A DNA stretch of 64,000 nucleotides from Sphingobium sp. SYK-6 (lineage in GTDB: Bacteria > Pseudomonadota > Alphaproteobacteria > Sphingomonadales > Sphingomonadaceae), in the NCBI RefSeq assembly GCF_000283515.1, contig NC_015976.1, positions 3,866,001 through 3,930,000 of the forward strand. The letters run 5' to 3'. The first letter of the stretch is position 1. The number at the start of each line of letters is the position of its first letter. Positions 52,432 to 61,431 of the stretch are shown one piece after another. A program made the position numbers and the translations under genes. The notes under the pieces are model-generated. The model ran no database searches. It was not told where the DNA came from and saw nothing but the letters and a program-made list of their open reading frames with translations.

Positions 52432-53180
52432 TGATGACGGGCCGGGGAGCATGGCTCGTCGCGGCCTTGCTGCCGGCATCCCTTGCTCTTGCCGCCTGCG
52501 ACGTCCTCCCGTCGAGGAGCGCGGAACGATCCGCCTCGGCGCAGGATTTTCCGCGCGCTGACCGGCCCGTCGCGCCGATCATCTCGACCCGCTGGTCCAC
52601 CGAGGAAGCGCGCGACCGGGTCAACGAAGCCAAGGAAATCATGGACCGCGCCGGCATCCGCCCGGGCATGACGGTGGCGGACATCGGCGCGGGCGAAGGC
52701 TATTACACGGTGCGCCTGGCCAGCCGCGTGGGGCCGGAAGGCCGCGTGCTGGGCCAGGACATCATTGCCGAGGTCATCGACGCGCTGGGCCGCCGCGTGA
52801 CACGGGAGGACTGGTCCAATGTGAGCGTCAAGCTGGGCACGCCCGATGACCCGCGCCTGCCGGACGCGAGCTTCGACCGTGTCTTCATGATCCACATGTA
52901 CCACGAGATCGCCGAGCCCTACGCTTTCCTGTGGCGCCTCTACCCCGCGCTCAAGCCGGACGGGCAAGTCATCGTCGTGGACATCGAACGGCCGACCGAC
53001 CAGCACGGCACGCCCTCCGCCCTGCTACGCTGCGAGTTCGAGGCGGTCGGCTTCCGCTTCGTCGGCATGGAGGAACATACGGCGGCGGGCGGCTATCTCG
53101 CGCGGTTCCAACCAGGCCCCCGGCGCGCCGAGCCCGGAGACATCGCGACGTGCAGGCTGGCCCGCCGGCAAGCGCCCTGA
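52431..53180 (+). CDS. Exported class I SAM-dependent methyltransferase
   Basis: This 249-aa protein overlaps the prfB stop by one base (TGATG). Residues 1-24 form a lipoprotein signal with lipobox LAAC. The methyltransferase core starts with VADIGAGEGYYTVRLASRV (~83-101), followed by LGQDIIAEVIDALG and the motif HMYHEI (~155), typical of COG4798-type predicted methyltransferases. It is odd for such an enzyme to be exported, since SAM is cytoplasmic. The signal may be a decoy or the protein may bind another ligand. Confidence 0.85.
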   Translation: MMTGRGAWLVAALLPASLALAACDVLPSRSAERSASAQDFPRADRPVAPIISTRWSTEEARDRVNEAKEIMDRAGIRPGMTVADIGAGEGYYTVRLASRVGPEGRVLGQDIIAEVIDALGRRVTREDWSNVSVKLGTPDDPRLPDASFDRVFMIHMYHEIAEPYAFLWRLYPALKPDGQVIVVDIERPTDQHGTPSALLRCEFEAVGFRFVGMEEHTAAGGYLARFQPGPRRAEPGDIATCRLARRQAP

Positions 53181-53239
53181 ACCGGGCCGGATCGCGACCG
53201 CGCGAAAGGCGCGCGCATCGCTTAGTCTTATGATAATCA

Positions 53240-54412
53240 GTGCACGCTATGGGCTCTGCCATGAACGTGGGACATGCGCCGATCCAACCCCGCACACCAC
53301 CCGCGCAGGTCGCGGGGGCGAGCGGTGGCGAGGACGCGACATGTCCGCTGGAGCAGGACGCCACCGAGCCCAATCCCTTCTACCTCCCGCAACTGCTGGA
53401 GCCCGCTCGCCGCAGCCTCGACCCGCACGGCACGGTGCGGCTGATCGACGCGCGCGATGAAGGCGGCGAGCTGATCGCCCGCCTGCCGGTGACCGGCGCG
53501 AACAGGCATGGCCGCTTTCCGCTGCGCCACACGACGAACTGGCTGCATCGCCACTGCTTCTATGGCGCGCCGCTGCTGCGCAGGGGCCGTGAAGAGGAAG
53601 GCTGGCGGCTGCTGCTCGCACAGCTCGACGCCGCGCCATGGTCTGGCCCGCTGCTGCACCTGAGAGCGCTCGACCCCGATGGAGCCGCCGCCACCGCGCT
53701 GAGGCTGGTCTGCGCCCGGGAGGGGCGACGCTGCGAGGAACTCAATCGCCACGAACGCGCCCTGCTGCGCAGCGAGGCGGGGGCACAGGATTACTGGACC
53801 GTCAATGTCCGCGCCAAGAAGCGCAAGGAGCTTCGCCGCCTGCAGTCCCGGCTCGCGGAGATGGGCACCATCGTCCACCGACATCTCACCAGTGGCGATG
53901 CGCTGGAGGCGTGGATCGACGATTTCCTCCAGCTTGAGGCGCGGGGCTGGAAAGGCGCGGAAGGCACCGCGCTTGCTTCCTGCGCCGAGGACGCGCTGTT
54001 CCTCCGCGAGATCTGCCGGAATGCCCATGCCGCCGGCATGCTGGACATGCTGCGGATCGATTGCGACGGCCGGCCGATCGCCATGCTGGTCAATTTCGTG
54101 GGACCGCAGGGCGGCTTCTCGTTCAAGATCGCCATCGATCCGGACTTCGCCCGCTATTCGCCCGGGGTGCTCATCGAGCAGGACAATCTCGCGCGGGTGC
54201 TGGACGACCATGTCACGCCATGGATGGACAGCTGCGCCGCGCCGGACCATCCGATGATCGACAGCCTGTGGGGCGAGCGCCGCGCCATCGCCCAATATCG
54301 CATCGGCCTGCGCAAGGGCGGCCTTGCCGGCCTTGCCGGCGCCCTTTCGCTGCCTGCCATGACGCTGCTGGAAACCGCTTATGCCCGGATGAAATCTGGA
54401 GCCCGCTCATGA
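53240..54412 (+). CDS. BioF2/FemAB-like GNAT acyltransferase
   Basis: This 390-aa protein starts at GTG 53240 or nearby ATG 53249/53261. The N-terminal ~50 residues look poorly conserved. The core has the acetyltransferase_6 (CelD/BioF2-like) pattern: ATEPNPFYLPQLLEP, KRKELRRLQSRLAEMG, then DFLQLEARGWKGAEGTAL and IEQDNLARVLDDHV. Such enzymes transfer acyl or aminoacyl groups in exopolysaccharide and cell-wall pathways. Its end overlaps the next gene by 4 bases, so the two are coupled. Confidence 0.8.
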   Translation: MHAMGSAMNVGHAPIQPRTPPAQVAGASGGEDATCPLEQDATEPNPFYLPQLLEPARRSLDPHGTVRLIDARDEGGELIARLPVTGANRHGRFPLRHTTNWLHRHCFYGAPLLRRGREEEGWRLLLAQLDAAPWSGPLLHLRALDPDGAAATALRLVCAREGRRCEELNRHERALLRSEAGAQDYWTVNVRAKKRKELRRLQSRLAEMGTIVHRHLTSGDALEAWIDDFLQLEARGWKGAEGTALASCAEDALFLREICRNAHAAGMLDMLRIDCDGRPIAMLVNFVGPQGGFSFKIAIDPDFARYSPGVLIEQDNLARVLDDHVTPWMDSCAAPDHPMIDSLWGERRAIAQYRIGLRKGGLAGLAGALSLPAMTLLETAYARMKSGARS

Positions 54413-55257
54413 TCGACACGCACACCGCCTTTCCGCCGGACGCCATCAAGGCCTTCGCCGATGCCTATCCCGACCGCCATCGCAAGCTGAGGCACGCATT
54501 GGTGGGGCACCCCCTGCTCACCCGCGACGCCATCGCCGCTCTCGCGGAGCGGCATCCCGAGGACCGCATGGAGTATAACCGGGGTACGCTGCCGATCGGC
54601 ATCCGCCCCGAGGACACGCCCGCCAATGGCCTTTCGGCCGCCGAGACGATCCGCACCATCGACGAGAACCAGAGCTGGATCGTCCTCAAGAATGTCGAGC
54701 GCGACCCGGCCTATGGCAAGCTGCTGGACGCCCTGCTCGCGGAGCTGGAACCCGCCGTGCTGAAAGCGACCGGCCCGATGGAGCACCGCGAAGCCTTCAT
54801 CTTCTTCACCTCGCCCGGCAGCATCACGCCCTTCCACATGGACCCCGAGCACAATATCCTCATGCAGATCGAGGGGGAGAAAGTGATGAACGTTTTCCCC
54901 ACCGCCGATCCGGCGCTCGTGCCGGCCGAGCAGAGCGAAGCCTTCCATGCCGGCGCCCATCGCAACCTCCAGTGGGACGAGGGCTTCCTCGCAAAGGCCG
55001 ACCCGGTGCGCCTGCAGCCGGGCGACGCGATCCTCATGCCGGTGAAGGCGCCCCACTTCGTGCGCAACGGCAACGCGGTGTCGATCAGCCTCTCCATCAC
55101 CTGGCGCTCCGAACGCTCCGTGGCGGAAGGCGAGCTCCACAGCTTCAACCGGCTGCTGCGCGCGAGGAAACTGCCACTAGTGCCCGTGAGCACACAACCC
55201 GAGCGCCAGACGCTGGCCCGCCTCGGCTACCGGGTGATGCGCCGCCTCGCTTCCTAG
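54409..55257 (+). CDS. Cupin-like (JmjC-type) dioxygenase
   Basis: This 282-aa protein overlaps the acyltransferase by 4 bases (ATGA). The double-stranded beta-helix shows an iron-binding HxD (FHMDPEHN, ~140-146), a Lys in GEKVMNVFP, and a distal His in APHFVRNG (~220). That is the facial triad of Fe(II)/2-oxoglutarate hydroxylases. A target might be a peptide, protein or glycan produced with the acyltransferase. This is inference. Confidence 0.8.
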   Translation: MIDTHTAFPPDAIKAFADAYPDRHRKLRHALVGHPLLTRDAIAALAERHPEDRMEYNRGTLPIGIRPEDTPANGLSAAETIRTIDENQSWIVLKNVERDPAYGKLLDALLAELEPAVLKATGPMEHREAFIFFTSPGSITPFHMDPEHNILMQIEGEKVMNVFPTADPALVPAEQSEAFHAGAHRNLQWDEGFLAKADPVRLQPGDAILMPVKAPHFVRNGNAVSISLSITWRSERSVAEGELHSFNRLLRARKLPLVPVSTQPERQTLARLGYRVMRRLAS

Positions 55258-55395
55258 GCGGGGTGACCGGGTCCGGCCATGGACGGGCCGATCCGCGGGA
55301 ATAGCGAGCCTGGTGCCATGAAGGTGGGATGAAGTGCGGTAGATGGAGCCAGGGCCTGCCCCTACCGCTCCAACACCGCGCCGGGCGCTGGAAGT

Positions 55396-56406
55396 TTAGC
55401 GCTGATAGCCACTTTTCCGCAGAATCGCTTCGGGATCATCCCACCTCAACATATCACGAATAGCGCGATGCTTGTCTGTGGCCGCCGTATAATAGGCGGC
55501 CCAGATGCGCATACCCACCCAGTAACCCGCCTCACTCGGCCAGCCGGCTGGCGCTGATTGATAGTTGTGCAGCCAACGATTGACCGCCTTGACGGCGTCG
55601 GGAGGCGGATTGTCCTGGAGGGTGGCAAGACTGACCGGCATGTCTTTCTGGAATTGATCCCATAGCATCGTCTCGCGCGGGAGCGCCCAGGCCGCCCTGT
55701 CCGGCTCGGGCTCTTCTCCCGTCACCAGGGTGGCAATGAAGTCCGCTGCCCCCTCAACGAGAGCTTCACCCAGCAGAGGGGATTTCTCGATGCCCGATAT
55801 ATCCTGCTGGAACGTGTGAACGGTTTCGTGCGCAAAAAAGCGGCGAAGCGCCTTTCTGGAACCTGTGGCCGACGGATTCTCCGCGCACAGGACTTCAAGT
55901 CCGATGACCTGAGCGCCGGGGCCCGCGGTGCCCCCGGAATTACCCGCGCCTATCACAACATAGATTTGCGGGAGCGGCTCATCGGGCAACAATCCATGCA
56001 AGGCGAGGTAGATCGCCCGCAGATCAGCCGTTGCCGCCTTCACACGGGGAAGGCACTCGCGCACCGCTCGATCGTACGACGCGGGGTCGGCGTTGACCTT
56101 GCTGGCAAGGCGGGCCGCATCACCAATCCGGCCGGGCGTGAAGATCGATACGCCATATGAGGCATGATCCAGATACCCCTTCTGAATATCGGATACCGTG
56201 GGGCGCCCGTTGGTGGCGGCCAGCACTTTCGCGAAACGCTCGACATCCTCGATGTGGATCGTCGCCGTCAGCGGATCGACGCTGGCGGGCATAGCCGTAC
56301 CCAAAGCCTCCGGCGTGGCATGGGCTGTCTGCGCATAAGCCGATGAAACCACACAGGTCGTGGCCAGGAGCAACGCCGCGGTTCGATACACAAGCTTGAG
56401 AGGCAT
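55396..56406 (-). CDS. Exported putative zinc metalloprotease (HETVH zincin)
   Basis: This 336-aa protein starts at ATG 56406 (GGAG upstream) and has a signal peptide ending in SSAYAQ. The zinc site is HETVHTFQ at ~215, followed by GEALVEGAADF with Glu as the likely third ligand. This matches the DUF2268-type predicted Zn-dependent protease. Two cysteines may form a disulfide. It lies between the cupin and the second acyltransferase gene, on the minus strand. Confidence 0.82.
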   Translation of the reverse strand: MPLKLVYRTAALLLATTCVVSSAYAQTAHATPEALGTAMPASVDPLTATIHIEDVERFAKVLAATNGRPTVSDIQKGYLDHASYGVSIFTPGRIGDAARLASKVNADPASYDRAVRECLPRVKAATADLRAIYLALHGLLPDEPLPQIYVVIGAGNSGGTAGPGAQVIGLEVLCAENPSATGSRKALRRFFAHETVHTFQQDISGIEKSPLLGEALVEGAADFIATLVTGEEPEPDRAAWALPRETMLWDQFQKDMPVSLATLQDNPPPDAVKAVNRWLHNYQSAPAGWPSEAGYWVGMRIWAAYYTAATDKHRAIRDMLRWDDPEAILRKSGYQR

Positions 56407-56467
56407 TTCCGCTCCGGATGATCGCCCGAAGTGATATAGCCACATAATACAGCCGTCAACGGAGCAG

Positions 56468-57529
56468 TCATCGCCGCAGCAATCGGCGGAGCCAGTATTC
56501 CGCTTCCAGCGCGGGCGAGAAGCGTTCGATCTGCCACCATTGCAGTTCCTCTGCGCCCGTCGCGAGGCTCTGCTTGTAGCGATCCTTGCCTGCGAGCAGC
56601 GAATAGAGCGACAGGCCGCGCCCGGTATAATGCGCGATGGCGGCCATGTGCATGAGCAGGCCGGGCTTGTCCTTCGGGCCGACCGGATCGGCGAACGCGG
56701 ACTGATAGTTCATCGCGCGATCGCCATGGACGAAATTGAGGAGATAGCCGAGGACCGCGCCGCCGATGGTGACGCGCAGCAGATCGACCGTGCCGGACGC
56801 ACGGCCGGCCAGCGCGATCTCGCGGGCGAAGGTGCGAAACATCGGCGCATCCCATGCATTGTCCGCATGCCGGCCGGCATTGAGCCGGGCCATCTCGCTC
56901 AGCCAGTCCACGATCATGGCCTCGTCGGCGGCGCGCTCCACGCCGAAATCGCCATCGCCATGATCGCGCAGCGCACGCCGGATCTGGCTGCGCGTGTTCG
57001 CCGAGAGCAGGGAGAGATAATCCCCCACCGCGCCGCGCACCGCCGCCAGCGAGACGCCATAGGCAGGCGACACGTCCGTGAGGATGCGCCGGCGTGCGGG
57101 CACGGTGCCGACCAGCAGGTCATCATCCGCCACGCCCGAGAGGCGCAGCACGCGCCAGTCCCGGCGCCGGGCGAGGTGATGGGCAAGGGCCTGCGTCACG
57201 TCCACCTCATGGTCGCGCGCGGCTAGCGGCGCATTATATTCGATGAAGGGCCGATCCATCAGCGGATCGCCGCTCTCGTTGAGGCGCAGCGTGCGGACGC
57301 GGCCGAGCTTGCGCGGCTCGCGCGCGGCGCCCAGCAGGGCCAGCCCGATCTCGTCCCCCTCGCCGTCCCGGACGCTCACCAGATCGGGGCGGGCCCCGGT
57401 GGCGCGCAGCCAGCTGCCCATCCAAGTCCAGCCGAGGAAGAAGCTCGCGTCCGCACGGTCCGCCAGCGCGCACCAGCGCGGCTCGAGCGCGTCGAGCGAC
57501 GGCAGCGGCTCCTGAGTGACAGTCAGCAT
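56468..57529 (-). CDS. BioF2/FemAB-like GNAT acyltransferase
   Basis: This 353-aa protein has a full N-terminal domain (ALEPRWCALADRADASFFLGWTW) and the second acetyltransferase_6 domain with SANTRSQIRRALRDHG (~180) and SLLAGKDRYKQSLA (~315). It is the longer, better-conserved relative of the enzyme at 53240. It may be of the exosortase-A/PEP-CTERM-associated FemAB class, since such genes lie ~4 kb further on. Substrate unknown. Confidence 0.85.
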   Translation of the reverse strand: MLTVTQEPLPSLDALEPRWCALADRADASFFLGWTWMGSWLRATGARPDLVSVRDGEGDEIGLALLGAAREPRKLGRVRTLRLNESGDPLMDRPFIEYNAPLAARDHEVDVTQALAHHLARRRDWRVLRLSGVADDDLLVGTVPARRRILTDVSPAYGVSLAAVRGAVGDYLSLLSANTRSQIRRALRDHGDGDFGVERAADEAMIVDWLSEMARLNAGRHADNAWDAPMFRTFAREIALAGRASGTVDLLRVTIGGAVLGYLLNFVHGDRAMNYQSAFADPVGPKDKPGLLMHMAAIAHYTGRGLSLYSLLAGKDRYKQSLATGAEELQWWQIERFSPALEAEYWLRRLLRR

Positions 57530-57566
57530 CGCTTTTCCCCCTGTTGCCTGGCGGCCCCGCCCGGCT

Positions 57567-58256
57567 TCATCCGAGTCGCCGCCCCGCCCAGATCACCCGG
57601 CCGACAATCGATACGGCATCCGCATCCACATCGTCCCACGCCGGATAGAGCGGATTGTCGCTGCGCACCGAGAAGCCGCCGCGCCGGGGCGCCAGGGCCA
57701 CTCGCTTGACCATCAGCACGTCATCCATGCGCAGCACGTAGATGCCATCGCGCAGCCGATCGATCCCGTCGCTGCGATCGACCATGATCTCGTCGCCATC
57801 GCTGAGCGTGGGCGCCATCGATTCCCCATCCACCCGGATCATGCTCAGCATGTCCGGCCGCCCGCCGATAGCGCGCAGCCAGCGGGGATCGAAGCCCAGG
57901 ACGCCGGCCGCCCTTTCCTCCTCGACCAATGCGCCGGGGCCCGCCGAAGCGCCGAGCGCGAAACGCGGCACGATCACCAGATCGCCCGTGCGCTTGCGGG
58001 CGGGCGCGGCAGGGGATGTCGGGGCAACGGGCGCATCCGAGGCACCAAGCATGCGCTCGTCGACGCCGAAATAGCGGGCCAGCACGCGCCGGTCCGCCTC
58101 GTCCAGCTTGCGCGGCGTGCCCCGCTTCACGAACTGCTGCACATAGGCAGGATTTCGGCCGAGCAGCCGCGAGAGCGCTTCATAGCTCACGCCCCGCTCC
58201 CGTATCAGCCGATCGAGAGTCTCCCGCACAGTGCCCGTGTCCATGGGTGTCATCAT
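57567..58256 (-). CDS. S24-family (LexA/CI-like) repressor-peptidase
   Basis: This 229-aa protein starts at ATG 58256, 58253 or 58244. No Shine-Dalgarno was seen, so the transcript could be near-leaderless. The N-terminal HTH lies at ~18-50 (RGVSYEALSRLLGRNPAYVQQFVKRG). The C-terminal S24 peptidase has Ser146 in DGESMAPTL and Lys184 in LMVKRVAL. It is cytoplasmic and probably autoregulated: two palindromic sites lie immediately upstream. It may respond to DNA damage by self-cleavage. Confidence 0.9.
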   Translation of the reverse strand: MMTPMDTGTVRETLDRLIRERGVSYEALSRLLGRNPAYVQQFVKRGTPRKLDEADRRVLARYFGVDERMLGASDAPVAPTSPAAPARKRTGDLVIVPRFALGASAGPGALVEEERAAGVLGFDPRWLRAIGGRPDMLSMIRVDGESMAPTLSDGDEIMVDRSDGIDRLRDGIYVLRMDDVLMVKRVALAPRRGGFSVRSDNPLYPAWDDVDADAVSIVGRVIWAGRRLG

Positions 58257-58260
58257 ACTA

Positions 58261-58313
58261 TAGGATTTTTCCTAGACAAGTAGGATTTGGCGCGAGAGAT
58301 AGGATTATTCCTG
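58261..58313. promoter_or_regulatory. Operator pair TAGGA-N4-TCCTA for the S24 repressor
   Basis: Site 1 is TAGGATTTTTCCTA (58261-58274), 14 bp and perfectly symmetric in the arms. Site 2 is TAGGATTATTCCTG (58300-58313), one mismatch. A half site TAGGAT lies between them at 58281-58286. The centres of the full sites are 39 bp apart. They fill the divergent promoter region between the repressor and the two small genes. Confidence 0.8.
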
Positions 58314-58354
58314 TTTCGACTCGTTCACACAGCACCAGAAGGAGAGCCGGCTTC

Positions 58355-58540
58355 ATGATCAGCCTGTCCACCATCGAGCGCTTCCTGCGCCATACCGGCA
58401 TGGCCGCCACGCGATTCGGCCGTGAAGCCGTCCGCGACCCCCGGCTTGTCCACGACATGCGGAGGGGCCGCGAACTCACCGACCGAACCCGGCGTCGTGT
58501 AGAACATTTCATGAACAAATTCCAGGAGCGTGCACAATGA
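58355..58540 (+). CDS. Small DNA-binding-like protein under the S24 operators
   Basis: This 61-aa protein has AAGGAGAG upstream of ATG 58355. The helical sequence LSTIERFLRHTGMAATRFGREAVRDPRLV may be a helix-turn-helix, and the rest is basic and arginine-rich (RRGRELTDRTRRRVEHFM). Its stop overlaps the next start by 4 bases (ATGA). It is divergent from the S24 repressor, so it may be a second regulator of the Cro or antirepressor type. Confidence 0.72.
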   Translation: MISLSTIERFLRHTGMAATRFGREAVRDPRLVHDMRRGRELTDRTRRRVEHFMNKFQERAQ

Positions 58541-58941
58541 CGGTTGTCACGAGACCCCATGCGCAGGCGCGGCGATGGCATTGCCGCCGGGCGCCCACCC
58601 TGCCGATCCGCCCCGCCACGCCGCGCGCGCAGAGGCGGGATTGCCAGGGCCAGCTCATCGCCGCGCTGGAAGCGATGCTCGCGCCCGCCCGGGTGCAGGA
58701 TGCGCAGATGAGCCCCTGGTGCAGCGCTACCTTCGTCGGCACACGTCACGCCATCACGCTCGGCCTCGCGGGCAAGGATGCGGTCGAGGAAGCGCGGCGA
58801 CTGACCACGGGGCTGAGCGAGGCCGAGTTCGCGCTGCGCGGCCACATTGTCGTCGACCTGACGATCGATGACATCTCGGGCGCGCCGGCCCTGGGCAAGG
58901 CGCTGATCAGGCTCGCGGTCCTGACCATCGAGGAATGGTGA
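58537..58941 (+). CDS. Hypothetical protein coupled to the small HTH-like gene
   Basis: This 134-aa protein overlaps the upstream gene by 4 bases (ATGA). It has a basic N-terminal third (RRWHCRRAPTLPIRPATPR) and a C-terminal alpha+beta domain with MSPWCSATFVGTRHAITL and LRGHIVVDLTIDDI. No known family recognised. It is likely under the same control as the 61-aa gene. Confidence 0.65.
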   Translation: MTVVTRPHAQARRWHCRRAPTLPIRPATPRAQRRDCQGQLIAALEAMLAPARVQDAQMSPWCSATFVGTRHAITLGLAGKDAVEEARRLTTGLSEAEFALRGHIVVDLTIDDISGAPALGKALIRLAVLTIEEW

Positions 58942-58961
58942 GATCGCGAGCGGCCGCCGGC

Positions 58962-60083
58962 TCAGGCGCGGCGCGCGCCGGCAAGCTGCCTCAAGGTGGC
59001 GAGCGCATCGTTGAGCGCGCTCTCCACGTCGCTCTCGACGCGCAGGCTTGAGAGGCCCGGCGCGTCGGCGGCGGCGAAAACCTCGCCTTGCGGATGCGCA
59101 GCGGCAGCGACCGCAGCCGGGGGCAGATGCTTGCCGAGGGCGTGCTGCGCCTGGCGCGCGTTGACGATCGCTTCCCGGCGCGCGACGCCCTGCTCGAAAC
59201 GGGCGGCAAGCGTGCCGAGATCGGCATTCTCGATCAGCGGGAGACCGAGATCGGCAATCTTCCAGGATGATGCGCCATCCACGCGCGGGGCCGGTGCCGG
59301 CCTGGCCGCGCGCGGCGGCAGGGTCGCGACCGCGGTTGCGATCTCGGCGTCGCTCAGCGGCGCGGGGGAACGAGGCAATGCGATGTCCGGGGCGGCGGGC
59401 GCGGACGGCGCGCTCGGCAGCTCGGCCGGGGTCTGCGTAACGATGCGAGAGGCGGGCGCCGCGAAGCGCACCGCGTCTGCTGGGACCGGGGCCGCGATAG
59501 GATCGCTCTTCGGCGCGGGCGACTCCTGCGGATCGATCAGATCGGGCGGGGGAAGATCGCGGCTCGCAAACAACGGCGGGCGAGGCGGCGCGTCCGGGTG
59601 CCGGTCCCTCCGGCGGCGCTTCCTGAGCGGCACGTCGTCCCGGACGGCGTCCGGCTGCGCGCCGCCGCGGACGAATCGCTTGAATGCATCCCAGGGCGAA
59701 ATCGAACTCTGCACGCGCACGTTCATCATCTCGTTTTCATCCTCCTCGGGCAGCCCGATGTCGTCCCCGCTGCGCCCCTGCATGTCCTGTGCCGGCCCGG
59801 GACCCGGCGTGCGCCAGATGATCCAGACCGCGAGCACCGGAACGAGAGCAAAGGCCCCGGTGAGGACCATCCGCCCCGGCAACCCCACGGGCGCGACGAA
59901 AAGATCACTCGCGCCGCTCAGGCCTGCCGTCGTCACCAGCTGATCGAGCAAGGGGCCCGGCACGGCCAGCCCCACCCCGATCATGCCCCCGGCCGTCAGC
60001 AGCAACCGGGCGCCACGGGCACCGAGGGTTCGCTCCATCCATGTCCCGGGGGCCGGGACCCTGACCATTGCTCGGGAATTCAT
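58962..60083 (-). CDS. Hypothetical membrane protein with Pro-rich region
   Basis: This 373-aa protein starts at ATG 60083, overlapping the glycosyltransferase stop by 4 bases. Two hydrophobic segments lie at ~18-45 and ~66-88 (ALVPVLAVWIIW). Residues ~130-275 are Pro/Ala/Arg-rich and low in structure. The C-terminal ~100 residues are helical. It is translationally coupled to the glycosyltransferase and may help its membrane placement. No family recognised. Confidence 0.68.
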   Translation of the reverse strand: MNSRAMVRVPAPGTWMERTLGARGARLLLTAGGMIGVGLAVPGPLLDQLVTTAGLSGASDLFVAPVGLPGRMVLTGAFALVPVLAVWIIWRTPGPGPAQDMQGRSGDDIGLPEEDENEMMNVRVQSSISPWDAFKRFVRGGAQPDAVRDDVPLRKRRRRDRHPDAPPRPPLFASRDLPPPDLIDPQESPAPKSDPIAAPVPADAVRFAAPASRIVTQTPAELPSAPSAPAAPDIALPRSPAPLSDAEIATAVATLPPRAARPAPAPRVDGASSWKIADLGLPLIENADLGTLAARFEQGVARREAIVNARQAQHALGKHLPPAAVAAAAHPQGEVFAAADAPGLSSLRVESDVESALNDALATLRQLAGARRA

Positions 60084-61309
60084 GACCCAGCTCGCGATGA
60101 CGTTGCCATGCTCGCTATCAGCTCTTGGTAAACAGGTTCGTAACGCACGACATTGCGCGCCCAGCTGCGGTCCCGCTCGACGAACTGCCGCGCCCGATGC
60201 CGGCGCTCGTCCCAATGCGCGCGATCCGAGAGGAGTGCAGCGAGCGCGCCGGCCAGCGCAGCCGGGTCGTCCGGCGGGAACAGGGTGCCGGTGACGCCGT
60301 CCTCGATCAGCTCGCGATGCCCGCCCACCGAGGACGCCGCGACAAGGCGCCCCTGTGCCATGGCTTCCAGCGGCTTGAGCGGCGTGACGAGCTCGGTCAG
60401 GCGCATCGCCTTGCGCGGATAGACGAGGATGTCGATAAGGCCATAATAACGCTCGACTTCCTGATGCGGCACGCGCCCCACGAAATGGATGTGCGCTGCC
60501 ACGGGAGACGCCTGCGCCTGCCCGCGCAGCGACTCGGCGCAGGGGCCGCCGCCCACGAGCACCAGATGCACGTCCGGGCGCCGGGCGACCAGCGCCGGCA
60601 TGGCCGCGATGAGATCATCCAGCCCTTCATAATCGTAGAAGCTGCCGATGAAGCCGATGACTTCGGCGCCGTCCAGCCCGAGCTGCGCACGGAGCCGTTC
60701 GTCGGGCGGCGGCGGCGCGCCGAACAGATCGAGATCCACGCCATTGGGCGACACCGTGATCTTGCCGGGCGGTACACCGCGCGCGACGAGATCCTGCCGC
60801 AGCCCCTCGCAAATGACGATCACCGCATCCGCGCGGGCAATGGCGCGGTCTTCCAGGAAGCGAGTCGCGCGATAACGCAGATCGCCCTCGCGGCCCGTCC
60901 CGTTGCCCACGGCGGCGTCTTCCCAGAAGGCGCGGATCTCGTAGACGAAAGGCAGACCATGCCGCCGTGCGACCGGGGCGGCAGCCAGCGCGCCCAGCAC
61001 CGGCGAGTGGGCATGAATGAGCGTCGGCCGCCAGTCGCGCACCAGCGACTCGATGCCGCGCGAGAAACGGCGCACATCCAGCCATTCGGCGACCGGGCCG
61101 AAGGGAAAGCCCGACCGGCCGGGGACGCGATGGAAGCACAGCCCGTCCACTGTCTCCACGGCAGGCCCCGCCGCTATGTGCCGGCTGCCGGTGATGCCGC
61201 GCACTTCCCAGCCCCGGCCCTGCTGCGCCTTGAGCAAAGCGCGCGTCCGGAAAGTGTAGCCGCTCTGCAGCGGCAGGCTGTGATCGAGGACATGCAGAAT
61301 TCGCGTCAT
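60080..61309 (-). CDS. Exosortase-A-associated glycosyltransferase
   Basis: This 409-aa GT-B enzyme starts at ATG 61309 (AGGAGAG upstream). The start (TRILHVLDHSLPLQSGYTFRTRALL) is the signature of the PEP-CTERM/exosortase-A glycosyltransferase group. The GT4 donor site is VYPRKAMRLTELVTPLKPLEAMAQG (~300-325), with the EX7E-type Glu pair. It adds a sugar to a lipid-linked glycan in the EPS locus. Its exosortase partner is not in this window. Confidence 0.87.
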   Translation of the reverse strand: MTRILHVLDHSLPLQSGYTFRTRALLKAQQGRGWEVRGITGSRHIAAGPAVETVDGLCFHRVPGRSGFPFGPVAEWLDVRRFSRGIESLVRDWRPTLIHAHSPVLGALAAAPVARRHGLPFVYEIRAFWEDAAVGNGTGREGDLRYRATRFLEDRAIARADAVIVICEGLRQDLVARGVPPGKITVSPNGVDLDLFGAPPPPDERLRAQLGLDGAEVIGFIGSFYDYEGLDDLIAAMPALVARRPDVHLVLVGGGPCAESLRGQAQASPVAAHIHFVGRVPHQEVERYYGLIDILVYPRKAMRLTELVTPLKPLEAMAQGRLVAASSVGGHRELIEDGVTGTLFPPDDPAALAGALAALLSDRAHWDERRHRARQFVERDRSWARNVVRYEPVYQELIASMATSSRAGS

Positions 61310-61431
61310 GGCCCTCTCCTGCCTGCAAAGGTTTAACGCCGCCTCAACCACCCGCCACTAGGATCACGCGGCAAATCAGGCGCACGACATCGTCCCTGAT
61401 ATTGTCAGCGGATTCTCGGGACACGCGCCGG

